Origin: Sphingomonadales bacterium
GTDB lineage: Bacteria > Pseudomonadota > Alphaproteobacteria > Sphingomonadales > Govanellaceae
DNA: 34,446 bases
Assembly: GCA_019455285.1 (NCBI GenBank)
Contig: JACFMS010000027.1
Coordinates: 1 to 34,446 of the forward strand
Reading direction: 5' to 3'
Position 1 is the first letter of the stretch; each line of letters starts with the position of its first letter. The position numbers were made by a program, and so were the translations under genes. The notes under the pieces are model-generated. The model was not told where the DNA came from. It saw nothing but the letters and a program-made list of their open reading frames with translations, and made no database searches. Shown here piece after piece: positions 23,970 through 31,557 of the stretch.

Positions 23970-23990
23970 TTGATACAACAAGCAACAAAT
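23970..23990 (-). promoter_or_regulatory. Possible autoregulatory site of the GntR gene
   Basis: On the minus strand the sequence reads ATTTGTTGC followed directly by TTGTTG, 80-100 bases before the start codon. ATTTGTTGC is also the left half of the palindromes at 10594 and 15367. Only a half site is conserved, so this is a moderate claim. An A/T-rich inverted repeat (ATACATA and TATGTAT, 24083-24101) lies further upstream; the rest of 23891-24174 shows nothing else. Confidence 0.45.
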
Positions 23991-24174
23991 ATGCTGTTAA
24001 CTATGCGCTACTAGGCGCAATTTCGCGCCCTTTGCTGGTCCAAAGTTCGGCAGAGCTGGAAATACCCTATTCCGTCCAATAAATACATATATATTATGTA
24101 TTATATTTGCCCATAAACTGGAGAATTGTCGGGCCGCCGGCGGATCGGATCAGCGGGTAAGGGCAGGTGAGTCC

Positions 24175-25407
24175 CTATCGTCTGATGGCTTGATCCAGCA
24201 CGGCATGGAGCAGGACATTGGCCCCGGCGGTGAGGTGCTCAGGAGCGGCATCCTCCGCCTCGTTGTGCGAAATGCCGCCGGCGCAGGGGATGAAGATCAT
24301 GGCGGTGGGGGCCACCCTGGCGAGATAGACGGAATCGTGCCCGGCGCCGCTGACCATATCCAAGGTCTCGTAACCCAGACGATGGGCGGCGTCGGCAATG
24401 GACTTCAGGCAATCGCCATTAAAGCGCACGGCGGGGGAGCGCCATACCTCGGTCACGCTTGCCGGACAGCGCGCTTTATCGGCGGCGTCGTTCACCAGGG
24501 AGCGAAACTGACGATCCATGGCGTCCAGCGTAGCCTGGTTGGGATGCCTCAGGTCGACGGCAAGGCAGAGATTGGCCGGCACCGTATTGCGGACGCCGGG
24601 GCTGACGGCGATATCGCCAAAGGTGGCGCGCGCCCCTTCGCCGTACGCCGCCGCCAGCGCATACACGCCAGAGATAATATCGGGCAAGGCGCGGAACACA
24701 TCCCGGCGGCGATCCATGGGGGTGGGGCCGGCGTGCACCGTTTCACCCGTTAATGCCACGTCATACCACCGCATGCCCTGAACGCCGGTAACCCGTCCGA
24801 TCGTAACGCCTGCCGACTCCAAGATGGGGCCTTGCTCGATATGTACTTCAAATGCCGCCTTGAGCGGACGGGTACGGCAGGGATGCGTCCCTCTATAGCC
24901 GATGCGCTCCAGTTCGCTGCCCAGGCTATGTCCTGCCTTGTCAGTCAGCGCGTATGCCTCCTCAACGCTGAACACCCCGGCAAAAACGCCCGAGCCGATC
25001 ATGGCGGGATTGAACCGCGCGCCCTCCTCGTTGGTCCATACCGCCACTTCCAAGGGATGGTTGGTGGTCAGCCCGCAATCATTGAGCGTCTCGATCACCT
25101 CAAGACCCGCCAGGACGCCATAAACGCCGTCAAACTTGCCGCCGGTGGGCTGGGTGTCGAGATGCGATCCCATCAGCACCGGCGGCAGACGGTCATCGCT
25201 TCCGGCGCGGCGCGCAAAGATATTGCCCATCTCATCAATGCTGATGGCGCAACCCGCTGATCGCGTCCAGGATAGGAATAGATCGCGTCCCGCCTTATCT
25301 TCGTCCGTCAATGCCTGCCGGTTGCAGCCGCCGTTGGCCGTGGCGCCGATGGCGGCCATCGCCATCAAGCGCCGCCATAACCGCCCGCCATTTACTTGAA
25401 CGGGCAT
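24175..25407 (-). CDS. Hydantoinase/carbamoylase family amidohydrolase (M20-like)
   Basis: A 410-residue binuclear-metal hydrolase of the N-carbamoyl-L-amino-acid hydrolase, allantoate amidohydrolase and beta-ureidopropionase group. Metal and catalytic residues visible are His82 (GSHLDTQPTGGKFDG), Asp93, Glu127/128 (WTNEEGARF), His189 (FEVHIEQGP) and His381 (ISHNEAED). The lid/dimer domain lies about 205-320 (GVQGMRWYDVALTGETVHAG). ATG 25407 has GGAG ten bases upstream within the TetR gene end, seven bases after the TetR stop codon. It would release ammonia and CO2 from an N-carbamoyl amino acid or hydrolyse an amide. An omega-aminotransferase in the same unit makes an N-carbamoyl-beta-amino acid a reasonable guess, not more. 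Confidence 0.88.
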   Translation of the reverse strand: MPVQVNGGRLWRRLMAMAAIGATANGGCNRQALTDEDKAGRDLFLSWTRSAGCAISIDEMGNIFARRAGSDDRLPPVLMGSHLDTQPTGGKFDGVYGVLAGLEVIETLNDCGLTTNHPLEVAVWTNEEGARFNPAMIGSGVFAGVFSVEEAYALTDKAGHSLGSELERIGYRGTHPCRTRPLKAAFEVHIEQGPILESAGVTIGRVTGVQGMRWYDVALTGETVHAGPTPMDRRRDVFRALPDIISGVYALAAAYGEGARATFGDIAVSPGVRNTVPANLCLAVDLRHPNQATLDAMDRQFRSLVNDAADKARCPASVTEVWRSPAVRFNGDCLKSIADAAHRLGYETLDMVSGAGHDSVYLARVAPTAMIFIPCAGGISHNEAEDAAPEHLTAGANVLLHAVLDQAIRR

Positions 25408-25414
25408 GGACGCT

Positions 25415-26113
25415 TCACTCCGCCGCCGCCAGCAGCAAGCCATGGGCCGGCTCCGGCGCGCCGCGTTGCTTCAGCACCTCGGGGATATAGCAGCTCAGAT
25501 ACGCTTTGCCGGCCCGCTGCGCCTCGCCGATGGCATGCGCCGTAACATGGCCGTGCTCGATTACCGACAACGTAAAGATGAGGTCGACGATTTCCACATA
25601 AAGGTAAAATACTTCCTGCTTGTTGGGAATTTCCGGCAGATGAAAATAGGTTGAAAAGGCGGATTCGATCACGTGCGCCAGGCGACGGTCATTAGCGCGG
25701 TCCGCCATCTTGATTTCTGGTGGCGTCTTGCCGCCAAAAATGATCCGTCGCGCTGCCGGATTGTTTTCAACCAACGCGGCGCCGCGGGCAATCTGTTGGT
25801 CCACGATATCTTTCCATGATGCAATGCGTGCGCCATCAAATGGTTTGCTCATTTCCAGAACATAGAGATTGCCAAACTCTTGAGCCAGGGCGGCGCAGAT
25901 GGAAAGCTTGCTGGGAAAGAAGTGGTACAGCGATCCTATCGGCACGCCAGCATGCGCGGCCAGATCGCCATAGGAGATATCGTCATATGGCGTACTGGCG
26001 AACAACTCGGTCACTGCCGTCAAGATTTTTTCCCGCCGCGCCAGGCCGCGGACCTGCGGCGTGCTTCTGCGCTGGCGTCTTTTCTTGGGGGATGTATCCG
26101 GTGTGGTGGTCAT
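25415..26113 (-). CDS. TetR-family transcriptional regulator
   Basis: A 232-residue regulator. After a basic N-terminal arm (KKRRQRRSTPQVRG) comes the TetR helix-turn-helix: REKILTAVTELFASTPYDDISYGDLAAHAGVPIGSLYHFFPSK (about 27-69), where GSLYHFFPSK is the recognition helix and following turn. The C-terminal ligand domain is not diagnostic. AAGGAG lies eight bases before the ATG. It is 42 bases downstream of the aminotransferase gene and seven bases upstream of the carbamoylase-like gene, so it probably regulates its own operon through the A/T-rich region before 27526. Confidence 0.9.
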   Translation of the reverse strand: MTTTPDTSPKKRRQRRSTPQVRGLARREKILTAVTELFASTPYDDISYGDLAAHAGVPIGSLYHFFPSKLSICAALAQEFGNLYVLEMSKPFDGARIASWKDIVDQQIARGAALVENNPAARRIIFGGKTPPEIKMADRANDRRLAHVIESAFSTYFHLPEIPNKQEVFYLYVEIVDLIFTLSVIEHGHVTAHAIGEAQRAGKAYLSCYIPEVLKQRGAPEPAHGLLLAAAE

Positions 26114-26155
26114 TACGCCAACTCCTTATCTGAAGTTGTTATTTTCGATCCGATC

Positions 26156-27526
26156 TCATGTAACGGCAAACTGTTGAGCCGCAGCATCCAATATCGCGCG
26201 GGTCTCATCAATCAGCGTATCCACTTGCTGGTGCGTGATGATCAAGGGTGGGCTGAATTCCAGCACATCGCGGATGGCGCGAATAATGACGCCGCGCTCA
26301 AAGGCCAAGTTCATGCAAAAAGCGCCCACCTTCAGCGTCGGATCAAACAGGGTGCGCGTGGCCTTGTTCCGCGCCAACTCAACGCCGCCCAGCAAACCGA
26401 CGCCCCGCACCTCGCCCACCAGCGGGTGATCGCTCAGCGAGCGCAGCTTGAGCTGAAAATAGGGACCGATATCGTCCCGCACCCGCGCAACCAGATTTTC
26501 TTCTTCCATGATGCGGATATTCTCCAACGCAGTGGCGCAGGAAACCGGGTGCCCGGAATAGGTATAGCCATGAGCAAATTCGCCGCCGTTGGCAAGGACG
26601 CGGTAAACGTCATCGGACAACACCATGGCCGAAATGGGCGCATAACCAGAAGATAATCCCTTGGCGATGGTCATGATGTCGGGCGCAATGCCAAGGGTCT
26701 GGCTGCCGAACCACTCACCGGTGCGACCGAAGCCGCAAATCACTTCATCGGCGATAAGCAGAATGCCGTATTTGCGGCATATGCGCTGAACTTCCGGCCA
26801 GTAGGTCGCCGGCGGCACAATGACGCCGCCCGCGCCCATCACCGGCTCACCGATGAATGCCGCAACGTTGTCTGGTCCTATCTCCAAAATCTTCTTTTCC
26901 AATGCCTCCGCCGCGACCAGACCGAAGTCGGCCGGCGTCAGATCACCGCCAAAGACATACCAGTAGGGCGGCATGATGTGCTCAAAGCCGGGCAATAAAG
27001 TATCGCCGAGCGCATGCATGTTCTTCCAGCCGCCCAGGCTCGCGCCGGTCAGCGTGCTGCCATGGTAAGCATGCACGCGACTGATAAAAACACGCCGCTT
27101 GGGCTGTCCCAATGTCCGCCAGTAATGCCAAACCGTGCGCACGATGCTGTCATTGGCGTCAGAGCCGGAATTGCCGAAAAAGACATGGTTGAGGGCGCCC
27201 GGCGTCAGGTCGGCGATGCGTGCGGCCAGTTCAGCCTGGGCCGGCGTTGCGGTCATGAAAAAGGCGTTGTAGTAGGCCAGCTCTTCGGCCTGCTGCGCCA
27301 TGGTCTTGGCCAGCCGGGTGCGGCCGTAGCCCACATTGACGCACCACAGCCCGGCCATGCCGTCCAGATAGCGCTTGCCGTCCGCATCCCACAGATAGAC
27401 CCCATCCCCTTTGCACAGAATGCGCGCGCCATCCCGCGCCAGCACGGCGGGATCCGTAAAGGGATGGAGGTGATGCCGGGCGTCAAGCCGCTGCCAGTCG
27501 GCCGCGCTGCGATTTTGATAGGCCAT
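26156..27526 (-). CDS. Class III aminotransferase, omega-amino acid/putrescine:pyruvate type (SpuC-like)
   Basis: A 456-residue PLP enzyme. The early HHLHPFTD (18-25), GVYLWDADGKRYLDGMAGLWCVNVGYGR and PQPYWY-like PPYWYVFGGD blocks follow Pseudomonas SpuC closely as I remember it. Asp260 (ADEVICGFGRTG) binds the pyridine nitrogen and Lys289 (TIAKGLSSGY) forms the Schiff base. It would transfer a terminal amino group from putrescine, beta-alanine, taurine or a similar amine to pyruvate, giving an aldehyde. ATG 27526 with AAGGA upstream is a better start than 27577, whose leader lacks homology. It is first gene of the leftward unit with the TetR and carbamoylase-like genes. Confidence 0.87.
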   Translation of the reverse strand: MAYQNRSAADWQRLDARHHLHPFTDPAVLARDGARILCKGDGVYLWDADGKRYLDGMAGLWCVNVGYGRTRLAKTMAQQAEELAYYNAFFMTATPAQAELAARIADLTPGALNHVFFGNSGSDANDSIVRTVWHYWRTLGQPKRRVFISRVHAYHGSTLTGASLGGWKNMHALGDTLLPGFEHIMPPYWYVFGGDLTPADFGLVAAEALEKKILEIGPDNVAAFIGEPVMGAGGVIVPPATYWPEVQRICRKYGILLIADEVICGFGRTGEWFGSQTLGIAPDIMTIAKGLSSGYAPISAMVLSDDVYRVLANGGEFAHGYTYSGHPVSCATALENIRIMEEENLVARVRDDIGPYFQLKLRSLSDHPLVGEVRGVGLLGGVELARNKATRTLFDPTLKVGAFCMNLAFERGVIIRAIRDVLEFSPPLIITHQQVDTLIDETRAILDAAAQQFAVT

Positions 27527-27891
27527 GGACGTGTCCTTGAGTTTAGGGTTTCCGGCCCCACTCGACGTGTGGAGCAAATATATATTAAACTCGTATATAT
27601 ATTAGTTTTAAATTTCAAGCTAGGTAATAGCAAGTCCTTTTAAGGTCCGAAAAAGAACCATAAAATTACCTATAACTTTATATAATAAAACAATATTATT
27701 ATAGTTCTCTCTTGGAGAAAATGGGTGTGGCCATTGACTAATGGTGTATATTCAATCAGAAAAAAATCGTAAAAAATTGATCTATTGACAACTGGGGAAG
27801 TAACTTGAGGCTGCGTATTATTAATCAATAGAATAAATTACATACTGTCTCTGGCGCTCGCGGGCGCTGCAAGTCTGGAAGCCGTCAAACC
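27527..27891. other. Gene-free A/T-rich region upstream of the aminotransferase gene
   Basis: About 365 bases, strongly A/T rich between 27575 and 27860, contrasting with the GC-rich coding DNA around it. No frame of useful length or RNA gene is apparent. It serves as the promoter region of the leftward aminotransferase unit and as the 3' region of the mutarotase gene. The only ordered element I see is a TATATATTA direct repeat, listed separately. Confidence 0.6.
27579..27604. promoter_or_regulatory. TATATATTA direct repeat, 17-nt period, possible TetR site
   Basis: TATATATTA occurs at 27579-27587 and 27596-27604, 17 bases apart start to start, 53-78 bases before the aminotransferase ATG. 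The low-complexity A/T content makes chance repetition possible. Confidence 0.3.
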
Positions 27892-28215
27892 TTAGGCCAT
27901 ATAAAAAACCGGCTCCATGACCGCCCACCATTCGCCTTCTTTACGTGTCGGCAGCGGTTCCTGGCAGGGGCCGCACACCGCGTACCATTTCTTCATGGCG
28001 GGCTCCTTGCCCATTTTGGCGAAATCTTCCTCCAGGTTGGCGCCGCTATACTCCAGGTACCCGAACAGCAGATTGTCTTTGAGGAAAATACTGTAGTTGG
28101 AGATGTGGTACTTATGCAGGATATCCAGCACTTCAGGCCATACGGCGGCGTGCAGCTTCTTATATTCGTCAAGCTTTTCGCGTTTGATGCCGATGACCAT
28201 GCCGAAGCGTTGCAT
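27892..28215 (-). CDS. L-rhamnose mutarotase family protein (RhaM-like)
   Basis: A 107-residue monomer of the dimeric ferredoxin-like mutarotase family. KREKLDEYKKLHAAVWPEVLDIL places His22 exactly where E. coli RhaM has its catalytic His22, followed by the conserved WPE. ISNYSIFLKDNLLFGYLEY and the ending MEPVFYMA also match the family pattern (EVFYLP in RhaM). It would interconvert alpha and beta anomers of a 6-deoxy-sugar before its oxidation. ATG 28215 has GGAG eight bases upstream, preferred over ATG 28230. It has its own promoter region with a perfect palindrome. L-fucose or L-rhamnose are the likely sugars given the neighbouring dehydrogenase and lactonase genes. Confidence 0.85.
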   Translation of the reverse strand: MQRFGMVIGIKREKLDEYKKLHAAVWPEVLDILHKYHISNYSIFLKDNLLFGYLEYSGANLEEDFAKMGKEPAMKKWYAVCGPCQEPLPTRKEGEWWAVMEPVFYMA

Positions 28216-28242
28216 TTGTCCATCTCCCATTAAAATCAGGGC

Positions 28243-28258
28243 GAAATGATATCATTTC
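28243..28258. promoter_or_regulatory. 16-bp perfect palindrome upstream of the mutarotase gene
   Basis: GAAATGATATCATTTC is a perfect palindrome 28-43 bases before the mutarotase ATG, downstream of where a promoter would be, so binding there should repress. The neighbouring IclR-type regulator is a candidate. Confidence 0.5.
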
Positions 28259-28278
28259 ATCGTTTTATTTACAAAATT

Positions 28279-28293
28279 AATTTTTATATATAA
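28279..28293 (-). promoter_or_regulatory. A/T box shared with the aldose dehydrogenase promoter
   Basis: AATTTTTATATATAA occurs here, 64-78 bases before the mutarotase start, and again at 34274-34288, 57-71 bases before the aldose dehydrogenase start, in the same orientation. On the coding strand it gives TTATATAT, suitable as a -10 region. Confidence 0.4.
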
Positions 28294-28337
28294 TAGAATG
28301 TTGAGAGATTAGATGATATGGCAATTCGCCGGCGCGC

Positions 28338-29129
28338 TCATGGCAAGCGCGCGCCGATGGCTGCCGAAAGCTTCTGCGCCGCCTCGCGCAACGCTTCCCT
28401 GGCGTCGTCGATTTTCGGCGTCGTTCGATCGATCCGCCTAAGATAAGGCACTGCCAGGGCGGCCACGGCCTTGCCCGTGAAATCCAGCACCGGAAAAGAT
28501 AGATTGCGCACGCCCTGCACCTGTTGGCTATCGGATTCTTCATAGCCGCGTTTGCGGATCTGCTTGAAGCGGGCTTCCAATTCCCCAAGTTCTAGGCCAT
28601 GCGCCGATTGTTCGGAGAGGATGCGCTTACGCTCATCATCCGCCTGGAAGGCCATGATCACCAAACCCGAAGCAGTGCGCAACAGGTCCAGTTGCGCCCC
28701 CATGCGAACCGAAAAGCCGATGCTGCCGGGGTTGTCCACTTGCGCCACCACCAGCATGCGATCCTCATGGCAGACGGAGAGATGGCAAGACTGATCGATC
28801 TTGCGCACAATGTTGGTCATTAACGGCAGCGCTTCATTGATCAACCGTCGCATCGGCGGGTAGCGATGGGACAATTCAAACAGCTTGAGTGTGAGGGTAT
28901 AGACATCGGCCGGCTTATGGAGGGTAACGTAGCCCCTTTCCTGCAGGCAGGTCAGCATGCGAAAGATTTCGCTGACCGATCTTTTTAGCGCAGCGGCGAT
29001 CTCCCCTTGCGTCATTCCATCCGGCTGGTCAGCCAATAACTCTATGATATCTAGACCTTTTTCCAAAGCAGGCGCGCGGTACTGCGGGCGTGCGGCGGCG
29101 ACTTTAACGGTCTTGCGGGGTCTGGCCAT
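28338..29129 (-). CDS. IclR-family transcriptional regulator
   Basis: A 263-residue regulator. The N-terminal winged helix-turn-helix runs from about 18 to 85 (ALEKGLDIIELLADQPDGMTQGEIAAALKRSVSEIFRMLTCLQERGYV), and the GAF-like effector domain follows with DQSCHLSVCHEDRMLVVAQV and the C-terminal GVRNLSFPVLDFTGKAVAALAVPYL. AGGA is six bases before the ATG. It is divergent from the enolase-superfamily gene, with an IclR-like palindrome in between, and upstream of the mutarotase gene. IclR relatives commonly sense sugar acids or aromatic acids, so control of the surrounding sugar-acid cluster is likely. Confidence 0.92.
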   Translation of the reverse strand: MARPRKTVKVAAARPQYRAPALEKGLDIIELLADQPDGMTQGEIAAALKRSVSEIFRMLTCLQERGYVTLHKPADVYTLTLKLFELSHRYPPMRRLINEALPLMTNIVRKIDQSCHLSVCHEDRMLVVAQVDNPGSIGFSVRMGAQLDLLRTASGLVIMAFQADDERKRILSEQSAHGLELGELEARFKQIRKRGYEESDSQQVQGVRNLSFPVLDFTGKAVAALAVPYLRRIDRTTPKIDDAREALREAAQKLSAAIGARLP

Positions 29130-29144
29130 GGTTGGTCCTCTTTA

Positions 29145-29177
29145 TTTTATATAAGAAAATCATTTTCTCTTATAAAA
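29145..29177. promoter_or_regulatory. IclR-like inverted repeat between the divergent regulator and dehydratase genes
   Basis: The core AGAAAATCATTTTCT (29154-29168) is a perfect palindrome around a central C and resembles the E. coli IclR consensus TGGAAATNATTTCCA. The symmetry extends outward imperfectly: TTTTATATAAGAAAAT on the left and ATTTTCTCTTATAAAA on the right. It lies 16 bases before the regulator ATG, consistent with autoregulation. Confidence 0.6.
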
Positions 29178-29223
29178 GTTTCGTGATAGGCTGCCTGCGC
29201 GGCCATCCTCTCATAAGGGAGCT

Positions 29224-29243
29224 GTTTTTCATATATGAAAAAC
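29224..29243. promoter_or_regulatory. 20-bp perfect palindrome upstream of the dehydratase gene
   Basis: GTTTTTCATATATGAAAAAC is symmetric over all 20 bases, 42-61 bases before the dehydratase ATG. It differs in spacing from the IclR-like site at 29154, so it may serve another regulator or a second site of the same one. Confidence 0.55.
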
Positions 29244-29284
29244 CAGGAAAGGCAAACCATCCGCCGCTATTGGGAACGGGACAA

Positions 29285-30391
29285 ATGCGCATCAAGGATG
29301 TTGAGATAAGGCTCTGCCGTTTGCAGGAGCCGCCGATGGCAGCCTCGGAAATGCGGGGCGGGGTGAAGTCCGACCTCGAATTTCTGGTGCTGACCTTAAA
29401 GACCGATGAAGGGCTTGAGGCATCGACATTCGGGTTTGCCGGGCGCGGCGCCCGCATGGCCGGCGAAATCGCCGCTTCGGCGCTGAAACCTTTCTTCCTT
29501 GGCCGCGACCCGCTGTTTCGCGAACAGCATTGGCATGATTACCGCATGGCGGACCGCTGGTGGAACCACGTGCCGATGTATTCTTACGGGCCATTTGATA
29601 TTGCCTGCTGGCTCATTGGCGCTCTTTCAGCCAACCAGCCGCTTTATAAATACTTAGGCGCCTATCGCGATCGGGTACCGGTTTACGCCAGTTCGCTGTT
29701 GCTCAAGTCGCCGGCCGATTACGCACAGCAGGCAAGGGAGATCAAGGCGCGCGGCTGGAAGGGGTATAAGCTGCATCCGCCAGGCGACGTGGCGTTTGAC
29801 TTGGAAGCCTATCGAGCTTGCCGCGAGGCGGTAGGCCCGGATTTCAAATTGATGAGCGATCCGGTGGCCGCTTACACTTTCGAACAGGCGCTAAAAATCG
29901 GCCGCGAACTGGAAAAACTGGATTATCACTGGTTTGAAGAGCCGCTTTATGACGAGTCGCATCACACCTTGCGTGAATTGACGCGCACGCTCGATATTCC
30001 CATATGCGGCGCGGAGGTTCTCACCAAGCACCCCTACAGCGTCGCCGAGTGCATATCGGGACGAGTCTTTGACATTGTGCGCGCCGACGTATCCTGGAGC
30101 GGCGGCGTCACGGCGGTGATGAAAACGGCGCACCTGGCGGAAGCCTTTGGCGTGCAATGCGAAATTCATACCACCATTTATCATCCGCTGGAGCTGGTGA
30201 ACTTGCATTGTTGCGCGGCGGTGAAGAACAGCGAATTTTTTGAGCTTTTGGTGCCGGATACGCATTATGCTTTTGGTTTGAAAGAACCGATCCGCATCGA
30301 GGATGGGTACGCAATCCTGCCTGATAAACCTGGCCTCGGTATCGATCTTGATTGGGATCTTATCGATAATTGCACCTTCGATGTACTGTAA
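29285..30391 (+). CDS. Enolase-superfamily (mandelate racemase subgroup) acid-sugar dehydratase
   Basis: A 368-residue protein with the N-terminal capping domain (1-115) and a modified TIM barrel. Metal ligands are Asp192 (LMSDP), Glu218 (WFEEP) and Glu244 (CGAEV). On the second-base side His295 (EIHTTIYH) pairs with Asp268 (RADVSWSGG), the mandelate-racemase dyad. On the other side the usual KxK appears as KLH (Lys162, His164), with Lys159 nearby. This fits a dehydratase of a sugar acid, in this context L-fuconate/L-rhamnonate-like, giving a 2-keto-3-deoxy acid. I start at ATG 29285, where the family begins (MRIKDVEIRL); the frame extends upstream to 29132 but crosses the regulatory palindromes. 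Function as racemase or cycloisomerase is less likely. Confidence 0.85.
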   Translation: MRIKDVEIRLCRLQEPPMAASEMRGGVKSDLEFLVLTLKTDEGLEASTFGFAGRGARMAGEIAASALKPFFLGRDPLFREQHWHDYRMADRWWNHVPMYSYGPFDIACWLIGALSANQPLYKYLGAYRDRVPVYASSLLLKSPADYAQQAREIKARGWKGYKLHPPGDVAFDLEAYRACREAVGPDFKLMSDPVAAYTFEQALKIGRELEKLDYHWFEEPLYDESHHTLRELTRTLDIPICGAEVLTKHPYSVAECISGRVFDIVRADVSWSGGVTAVMKTAHLAEAFGVQCEIHTTIYHPLELVNLHCCAAVKNSEFFELLVPDTHYAFGLKEPIRIEDGYAILPDKPGLGIDLDWDLIDNCTFDVL

Positions 30392-30429
30392 GCGGCGCAG
30401 CAGGGGGGTGGGCGATCAAGGATGAGACG

Positions 30430-31524
30430 ATGAAGACCAAGCAATCTCCAGCCATTGATCTGTTCACGCCAATCAAGCTTGGGCCTTATCAATTGCCCAA
30501 TCGCATCGTCATGGCGCCTATGACGCGCAACCGCGCCAGCGATGACTTTGTTCCGCAGGAAATCAGCGCCACCTATTATACGCAACGCGCCTCCGCCGGC
30601 CTGATCATCACCGAAGCGTCTCAAGTCTCGCCCCAAGGGGCCGGCTATCCCTGTACCCCGGGGATTTATAACCAAGAACAAATCGTAGGCTGGCAGCGAA
30701 TTACGCGGGCGGTACACGAGCGGGGCGGTCGCATCTTTATGCAGCTCTGGCATGGCGGGCGGATTTCTCATCCGTCGATCCAGCCCGATGGCCTGCTGCC
30801 GGTAGCGCCGTCGGCCATTGCGGCGGATGGCAGCATCATGACGCGCACCGGCATGCAGCCTTATGTCGTGCCGCGCGCGTTGGAGACGGCGGAGACCCCC
30901 GGGATTGTCGATCAATTCCGCCATGCTGCCTCATGCGCGCTGGCCGCAGGTTTCGATGGCGTCGAGCTGCACGCGGCCAACGGCTATCTGTTGGATCAAT
31001 TCATCCGCGACGGCTCCAACCGGCGCACCGATGCCTATGGCGGATCTATTGAGAATCGGGCGCGGCTGCTGTTGGAGGTAACGGAAGCCGTTGTCGGCGT
31101 GTGGGGCGGTAATCGTGTCGGCGTGCGTATCTCTCCCCTGGTGAACGTTCATAGCGTGCGGGATTCCGATCCCGAGGCGACATTCACCTATATCGCCCGC
31201 CAGCTCAATCGCTTTTCTCTTGCCTATTTGCATGTCTTTGAAAGCAGCATACTGCCGTCGGTTCCCGCCGTGACGGTCGAGTTTGGAAATTTGCGTCAGG
31301 CTTTTACGGGGGCCTATATGGCGAACGGCGGCTATGACGTGAAAAAAGCAAACGATGTCTTGGCTTCGGGGCGAGCGGACATGATCTCGTTCGCCACCGC
31401 TTTTATCGCCAACCCTGATTTACCGGAACGATTGGCGCGCAACGTCCCGCTAGCAGTTGCCGATAAAGACACCTTCTATCAAGGCGGGGAGCGGGGATAC
31501 ATCGATTATCCATCGCTTTCTTAA
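30430..31524 (+). CDS. Old Yellow Enzyme family FMN oxidoreductase (NemA-like)
   Basis: A 364-residue TIM-barrel flavoprotein. LFTPIKLGPYQLPNRIVMAPMTRNRA, IFMQLWHGGRISHPS and GVELHAANGYLLDQFIRDGSNRRTD...GGSIENRARLLLEV define the OYE class. His181 and Asn184 bind the activated carbonyl and Tyr186 is the proton donor, so ene-reductase activity is expected. AAGGA lies seven bases before ATG 30430, 38 bases after the dehydratase stop. An ene-reductase is not part of the known oxidative fucose or rhamnose routes; it might reduce an enone formed from a dehydrated sugar acid, or protect against electrophiles. Its role here is unexplained. Confidence 0.9.
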   Translation: MKTKQSPAIDLFTPIKLGPYQLPNRIVMAPMTRNRASDDFVPQEISATYYTQRASAGLIITEASQVSPQGAGYPCTPGIYNQEQIVGWQRITRAVHERGGRIFMQLWHGGRISHPSIQPDGLLPVAPSAIAADGSIMTRTGMQPYVVPRALETAETPGIVDQFRHAASCALAAGFDGVELHAANGYLLDQFIRDGSNRRTDAYGGSIENRARLLLEVTEAVVGVWGGNRVGVRISPLVNVHSVRDSDPEATFTYIARQLNRFSLAYLHVFESSILPSVPAVTVEFGNLRQAFTGAYMANGGYDVKKANDVLASGRADMISFATAFIANPDLPERLARNVPLAVADKDTFYQGGERGYIDYPSLS

Positions 31525-31557
31525 GCAACGCAAATAATACACGGGAATCATCAGGCC

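Noticed and set aside
24014-24029. GGCGC/GCGCC hairpin as terminator
   Set aside because: Only a 5-bp stem, no T tract on either strand, and it lies inside the GntR promoter region rather than after a gene.
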